Assembly (NCBI RefSeq): GCF_001956045.1 | Contig: NZ_MRTH01000088.1 | Location: forward strand, 1 to 9,005 | Direction: 5' to 3' | Length of the DNA: 9,005 nucleotides | Origin: Paenibacillus sp. FSL H7-0331 | GTDB taxonomy: Bacteria > Bacillota > Bacilli > Paenibacillales > NBRC-103111 | Shown: in pieces, positions 6,599-9,005 of the stretch | How the letters are laid out: each line of letters starts with the position of its first letter | Numbering within the stretch: the first letter of the stretch is position 1 | The notes under the pieces: generated by a model | What the model was told of the DNA's origin: nothing | Database searches by the model: none | Seen by the model: only the letters and a program-made list of their open reading frames with translations | Position numbers and translations under genes: made by a program

Positions 6599-8146
6599 AT
6601 GTTGAAGAAAAACAAAAAGCTGATGCTCGTTTCGCTTACAGCTTGCTTGTCAGCTTCATCGCTCGTTGCTTGTTCCTCAGGTGGTACCAGCTCAAGTAGC
6701 TCCACGTCACCAGCATCAGTATCAGCACCGACGGCAGCGGCTGTAAAGCCGGAACTAAAGTCTCTGCAAATTTGGCAAAAGGATGATTATAACACGTATC
6801 CTGTTGCTACATATTTGGAAAAAGCGACGGGTTATAAAGTTCAGTATGATATGCTTCCACAGGATAAACCCCAAGATAAACTGAATATCCTGATTGCTTC
6901 GGGAGAGCCATACGATGTGGTGACTACAGCAGGAACCACAGATTTTAAAGCGCTTTATTCCGATTATGCGAAAAAGGGGGCATTAGTGGATCTTGGACCG
7001 TTAATTGATAAATACGGGCCGAACATTAAAGCTGTCATTGATCCTGAAGCTTTAGAAGCTGCCAAGGTAGATGGGAAGCTATATGCCATTCCAACGAAAA
7101 GCACCAAGACTGTTAATACAGATTTATACATTCGGCAGGATTGGTTGGATAAAGTCGGACTCAAAATGCCGACAACACTTGATGAACTTGTTACAGTTTT
7201 GAAAGCGTTTAAAGAAAAAGATCCAGGCGGGAATGGCGATGGGAATATTCCTTTAACCGTCGGTGGTGATTCATCCTTTATTCCAAATATTGTTGGTGCT
7301 TTCGGCATGCCGAATTTCTGGAATGATGTGAATGGTAAATTAACACCTCGTGTGTTGGATCCCGCCTTCAAAGATTATGCAGCGTTTGTATCTGATTTAT
7401 TTAAACAAGGCTTAATTGATAAAGAATTTGCTGCCAATAAGGCAGCAACTACGAAAGAGAAATTTACAAGCGGTAAGGCCGGTATTCTTATGATGAACTG
7501 GTCGGATGTCCCTACGATTGCTGATGCTTTAACGAAAAATATTCCAACTGCGAAAGCAACGTTTATCCCTGCAGTGCAAGGTAAAGATGGTAAAACAGGC
7601 CTATCTGCTTCGAAAGGCTTTGACCGTATTACCTTCATCCCAAAAGCATCCAAGCATCCGGAAGATGCCATTAAATGGATGAATGCGAAGCTGGAAAAAG
7701 ATACGTTCAGAACGATGGCTATTGGGGAAGAAAATAAACATTACACGCTCAAAGATGGTGCATATTCACCGATCCAACCGATCTTTACCGATGAGCGGAA
7801 TCAAGCGAATAACTTCTTAACGGGAACGGACGATAAGAACTACCCAATTTATTGGCAGGCACGTGTACGTAAGGATATGCGTCTGTACGATGCCTGGAAT
7901 TCATTGAATGGATTAGCGCCTGAACCTACCAAAGTAACTGATCTTCTAGGTTACGCACCATATATGGTGGAATTCTCCAAGAACTTTCAAAGTCTAAATA
8001 CGCAATCTAACGATTACACAACCAAGTTAATTTTTGGTGCTGAGCCGTTTACGGGGATTGATGCATTCATTGCCAAATTCAAATCATCAGGCGGGGACGC
8101 TAGCTACAAAGAAGTCAATGACTGGTATGCAACTGTGAAAAAGTAA
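6599..8146 (+). CDS. Extracellular solute-binding lipoprotein of the sugar ABC importer
   Basis: This 515-residue protein is the membrane-anchored substrate receptor. Residues 1-24 are a lipoprotein signal peptide (MLKKNKK, then a hydrophobic core) with lipobox LVAC, so C25 is the lipidated residue. A Ser/Ala/Thr-rich linker (26-50) precedes the mature fold. The body is a type 1 extracellular solute-binding protein of the LipO/YtcQ kind: LQIWQKDDYNTYPVATYLEK (57-76), GKLYAIPTKSTKTVNTDLYIR (159-179 in part), WLDKVGLKMPTTLDEL (182-197), and an acidic-glycine loop DPGGNGDGNIPLT (208-220) of a type common in these proteins and suggestive of metal binding. GGGAGGG at 6585-6591 lies 7 nt before ATG. 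It is third in the operon after the two permeases. The ligand cannot be read from sequence; a plant-derived oligosaccharide fits the neighbouring enzymes. Confidence 0.93.
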   Translation: MLKKNKKLMLVSLTACLSASSLVACSSGGTSSSSSTSPASVSAPTAAAVKPELKSLQIWQKDDYNTYPVATYLEKATGYKVQYDMLPQDKPQDKLNILIASGEPYDVVTTAGTTDFKALYSDYAKKGALVDLGPLIDKYGPNIKAVIDPEALEAAKVDGKLYAIPTKSTKTVNTDLYIRQDWLDKVGLKMPTTLDELVTVLKAFKEKDPGGNGDGNIPLTVGGDSSFIPNIVGAFGMPNFWNDVNGKLTPRVLDPAFKDYAAFVSDLFKQGLIDKEFAANKAATTKEKFTSGKAGILMMNWSDVPTIADALTKNIPTAKATFIPAVQGKDGKTGLSASKGFDRITFIPKASKHPEDAIKWMNAKLEKDTFRTMAIGEENKHYTLKDGAYSPIQPIFTDERNQANNFLTGTDDKNYPIYWQARVRKDMRLYDAWNSLNGLAPEPTKVTDLLGYAPYMVEFSKNFQSLNTQSNDYTTKLIFGAEPFTGIDAFIAKFKSSGGDASYKEVNDWYATVKK

Positions 8147-8169
8147 GTAATTCATCATTATTTTACAAT

Positions 8170-8224
8170 AAGAGGAGAACTTGCTTGCACGACTGACGTA
8201 GGATCTCCTCTTGTCTGTGTTTTC
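8170..8224 (+). terminator. Probable terminator of the ABC operon
   Basis: AAGAGGAGA (8170-8178) pairs perfectly with TCTCCTCTT (8204-8212) over 9 bp around a 25-nt loop. The tail GTCTGTGTTTTC is only moderately T-rich. It starts 23 nt after the binding-protein stop and precedes a separate promoter, which supports the call. Confidence 0.6.
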
Positions 8225-8257
8225 ATCTATATAGACGATAGTTATTCAACGATCTTA

Positions 8258-8286
8258 TTGGGCCATGCCTAAACAAATAAGATAAT
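8258..8286 (+). promoter_or_regulatory. Candidate promoter of the secreted beta-helix enzyme gene
   Basis: TTGGGC (8258-8263), 17 bp, then GATAAT (8281-8286) is the best sigma-A-like pair in the gap before the last gene. An alternative -10 is TAAGAT at 8278-8283. Transcription would start near 8293 and run through the mini-ORF and the cre site. The -35 is weak, so the assignment is tentative. The 42-bp shared operator is not present here. Confidence 0.35.
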
Positions 8287-8307
8287 TACTTCATGAAAGG
8301 GGAGAGA

Positions 8308-8361
8308 ATGCCGCAAAATAGATTTGTTTGTTATTGCGTAAAATGTCAGCGCTTTCAATAA
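8308..8361 (+). CDS. Possible 17-residue Cys-rich leader peptide
   Basis: GGGGAG (8299-8304) sits a few nt before ATG 8308, followed by MPQNRFVCYCVKCQRFQ and TAA at 8359-8361. The peptide has three cysteines in a C-Y-C-V-K-C pattern. It lies between the likely promoter and the secreted enzyme gene, ending 85 nt before that gene's start, and its last codons overlap the cre site. It may be an upstream leader peptide that tunes expression, or a chance ORF. The ribosome binding site is better than expected for noise, but the length gives little statistical support. I know of no family that matches it. Confidence 0.3.
   Translation: MPQNRFVCYCVKCQRFQ
8344..8357 (+). promoter_or_regulatory. cre site for CcpA
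   Basis: TGTCAGCGCTTTCA matches the cre consensus TGWAANCGNTNWCA at all but one fixed position and is nearly palindromic around AGCGCT. It lies about 50 nt downstream of the inferred transcription start, where CcpA would act as a roadblock. Catabolite repression of a secreted polysaccharide-degrading enzyme is expected biology. Confidence 0.75.
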
Positions 8362-8446
8362 TTCGCAAGCAAGGACCTTGTTTGGCGTACGAAGCTTCGC
8401 TGCCTTACTATCGGTGGGCAGTGAATAATCTTAAGGAGGTATATTC

Positions 8447-9005
8447 ATGTTTACAATGACAAGAAAATTAGTCGGCCTGTTGGTAGTGCTTGCCATCATA
8501 ATCATAGGTTTGTTATCCCGAACGGTTGGAGCAGCTCCAGCTACGATTCAGAATTACCCGATGCCATCCATCTATACCGCATCCAGTGTATTTTCATTGA
8601 AAGCGGATAACCAATCAATTCCTGTGATCAACTATAAGGATGACTATGACTACGCTCAATTTTCTTTTGCCGGCACGGTCAGTATTGAGGTTACTGCTAA
8701 TGTGCCGATTACATCCTATTCCATCAGTCCAATGGCCAAGAACATCGAGGGGACGGTTAATGGGAACAAGCTAACGTTTACGCTTTCTTCCTCAACCTAT
8801 GTGATCGTAAAAATCAATGACCAGACGAAGAGAATTGTCATCGCAGCAGATCCCTTGGAGACGAATATTCCCCCGTCCACAGGTGCCGGGATTTATAATG
8901 TGACCCATTCGCCATACAACGCGGATAATACGGGGACATCGATGGCATCGAACGCGATTCAGCAGGCTATCGATGCCGCCTATCAAGCTGGCGGTGGCAT
9001 TGTAT
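8447..9005 (+). CDS. Secreted right-handed beta-helix glycosidase/lyase (GH28/GH49-like), 5' part
   Basis: The first 186 codons are present and the gene runs off the right edge. Residues 1-30 form a signal peptide: MTRK, a long hydrophobic core (LVGLLVVLAIIIIGLL), and probable cleavage near VGAA-PAT. Residues about 38-137 look like a beta-sandwich N-terminal domain of the GH49/GH28-associated kind (IPVINYKDDYDYAQFSF, then PITSYSISP, then YVIVKI and IVIAADP). From about 148, GIYNVTHSPYNADNTGTSMA and then AIQQAIDAAYQAGGGIV is the classic entry to a pectate-lyase/GH28-type beta-helix (AIQ-AID-A--GGG-V). AAGGAGGT (8433-8440) lies 6 nt before ATG. The protein is exported and likely cleaves a polysaccharide; pectin-type and dextran-type substrates cannot be separated without the missing catalytic part. 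It appears to be its own transcription unit with cre control. Confidence 0.8.
   Translation, partial: MFTMTRKLVGLLVVLAIIIIGLLSRTVGAAPATIQNYPMPSIYTASSVFSLKADNQSIPVINYKDDYDYAQFSFAGTVSIEVTANVPITSYSISPMAKNIEGTVNGNKLTFTLSSSTYVIVKINDQTKRIVIAADPLETNIPPSTGAGIYNVTHSPYNADNTGTSMASNAIQQAIDAAYQAGGGIV

Noticed and set aside
8792..8986. Minus-strand open frame of 64 codons at the right end
   Set aside because: It is antisense to the signal-peptide-bearing beta-helix enzyme, whose frame stays open to the window edge with good domain features.

Overview
The window looks like chromosome from a Bacillota bacterium of the Paenibacillus type. The evidence is strong AGGAGG-type ribosome binding sites, an LplB/YtcP-like sugar ABC permease pair with a matching lipoprotein, AT-rich intergenic DNA and CcpA-type cre sites. 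I infer the genus from protein style only. The locus reads as a carbohydrate-uptake and degradation cluster, probably for a plant polysaccharide or its fragments.

Layout, left to right. Positions 1-690 hold no intact gene. There is a terminator from an upstream unit (29-55), three copies of a 16-bp repeat at exact 30-bp intervals (61-140), a decayed reading-frame relic (282-515) ending at a large hairpin (520-554), and then a promoter (591-656). That promoter drives a PF12831-type FAD-dependent oxidoreductase (691-2211). An AraC-family regulator (2205-3035, minus strand) converges on it with a 7-bp overlap. A GH130-like mannoside phosphorylase/hydrolase (3124-4359) diverges from the regulator and ends at a strong terminator (4413-4464). 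A second promoter (4517-4582) drives a three-gene ABC importer operon: two permeases and a lipoprotein binding protein (4689-8146), closed by a terminator near 8170-8224. The last gene, from 8447 and cut by the window edge, is a secreted right-handed beta-helix glycosidase/lyase (GH28/GH49-like). Its leader carries a good cre site and a 17-codon Cys-rich mini-ORF.

The most notable signal is regulatory. The promoters of the FAD oxidoreductase and of the ABC operon, about 3.9 kb apart, share a 42-bp element (38 of 42 identical). In both copies it ends at the -35 position, exactly 18 bp before a perfect TATAAT. Inside it are two direct half-sites AAGATNNATCA spaced 22 bp apart, which is the geometry of an AraC-family activator. 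The AraC-type regulator encoded between the two targets is the obvious candidate. The inferred model is that the secreted beta-helix enzyme releases oligosaccharides, the ABC importer takes them up using an ATPase encoded elsewhere, and GH130 and the FAD enzyme process them. Catabolite repression is likely at the transporter and at the secreted enzyme.
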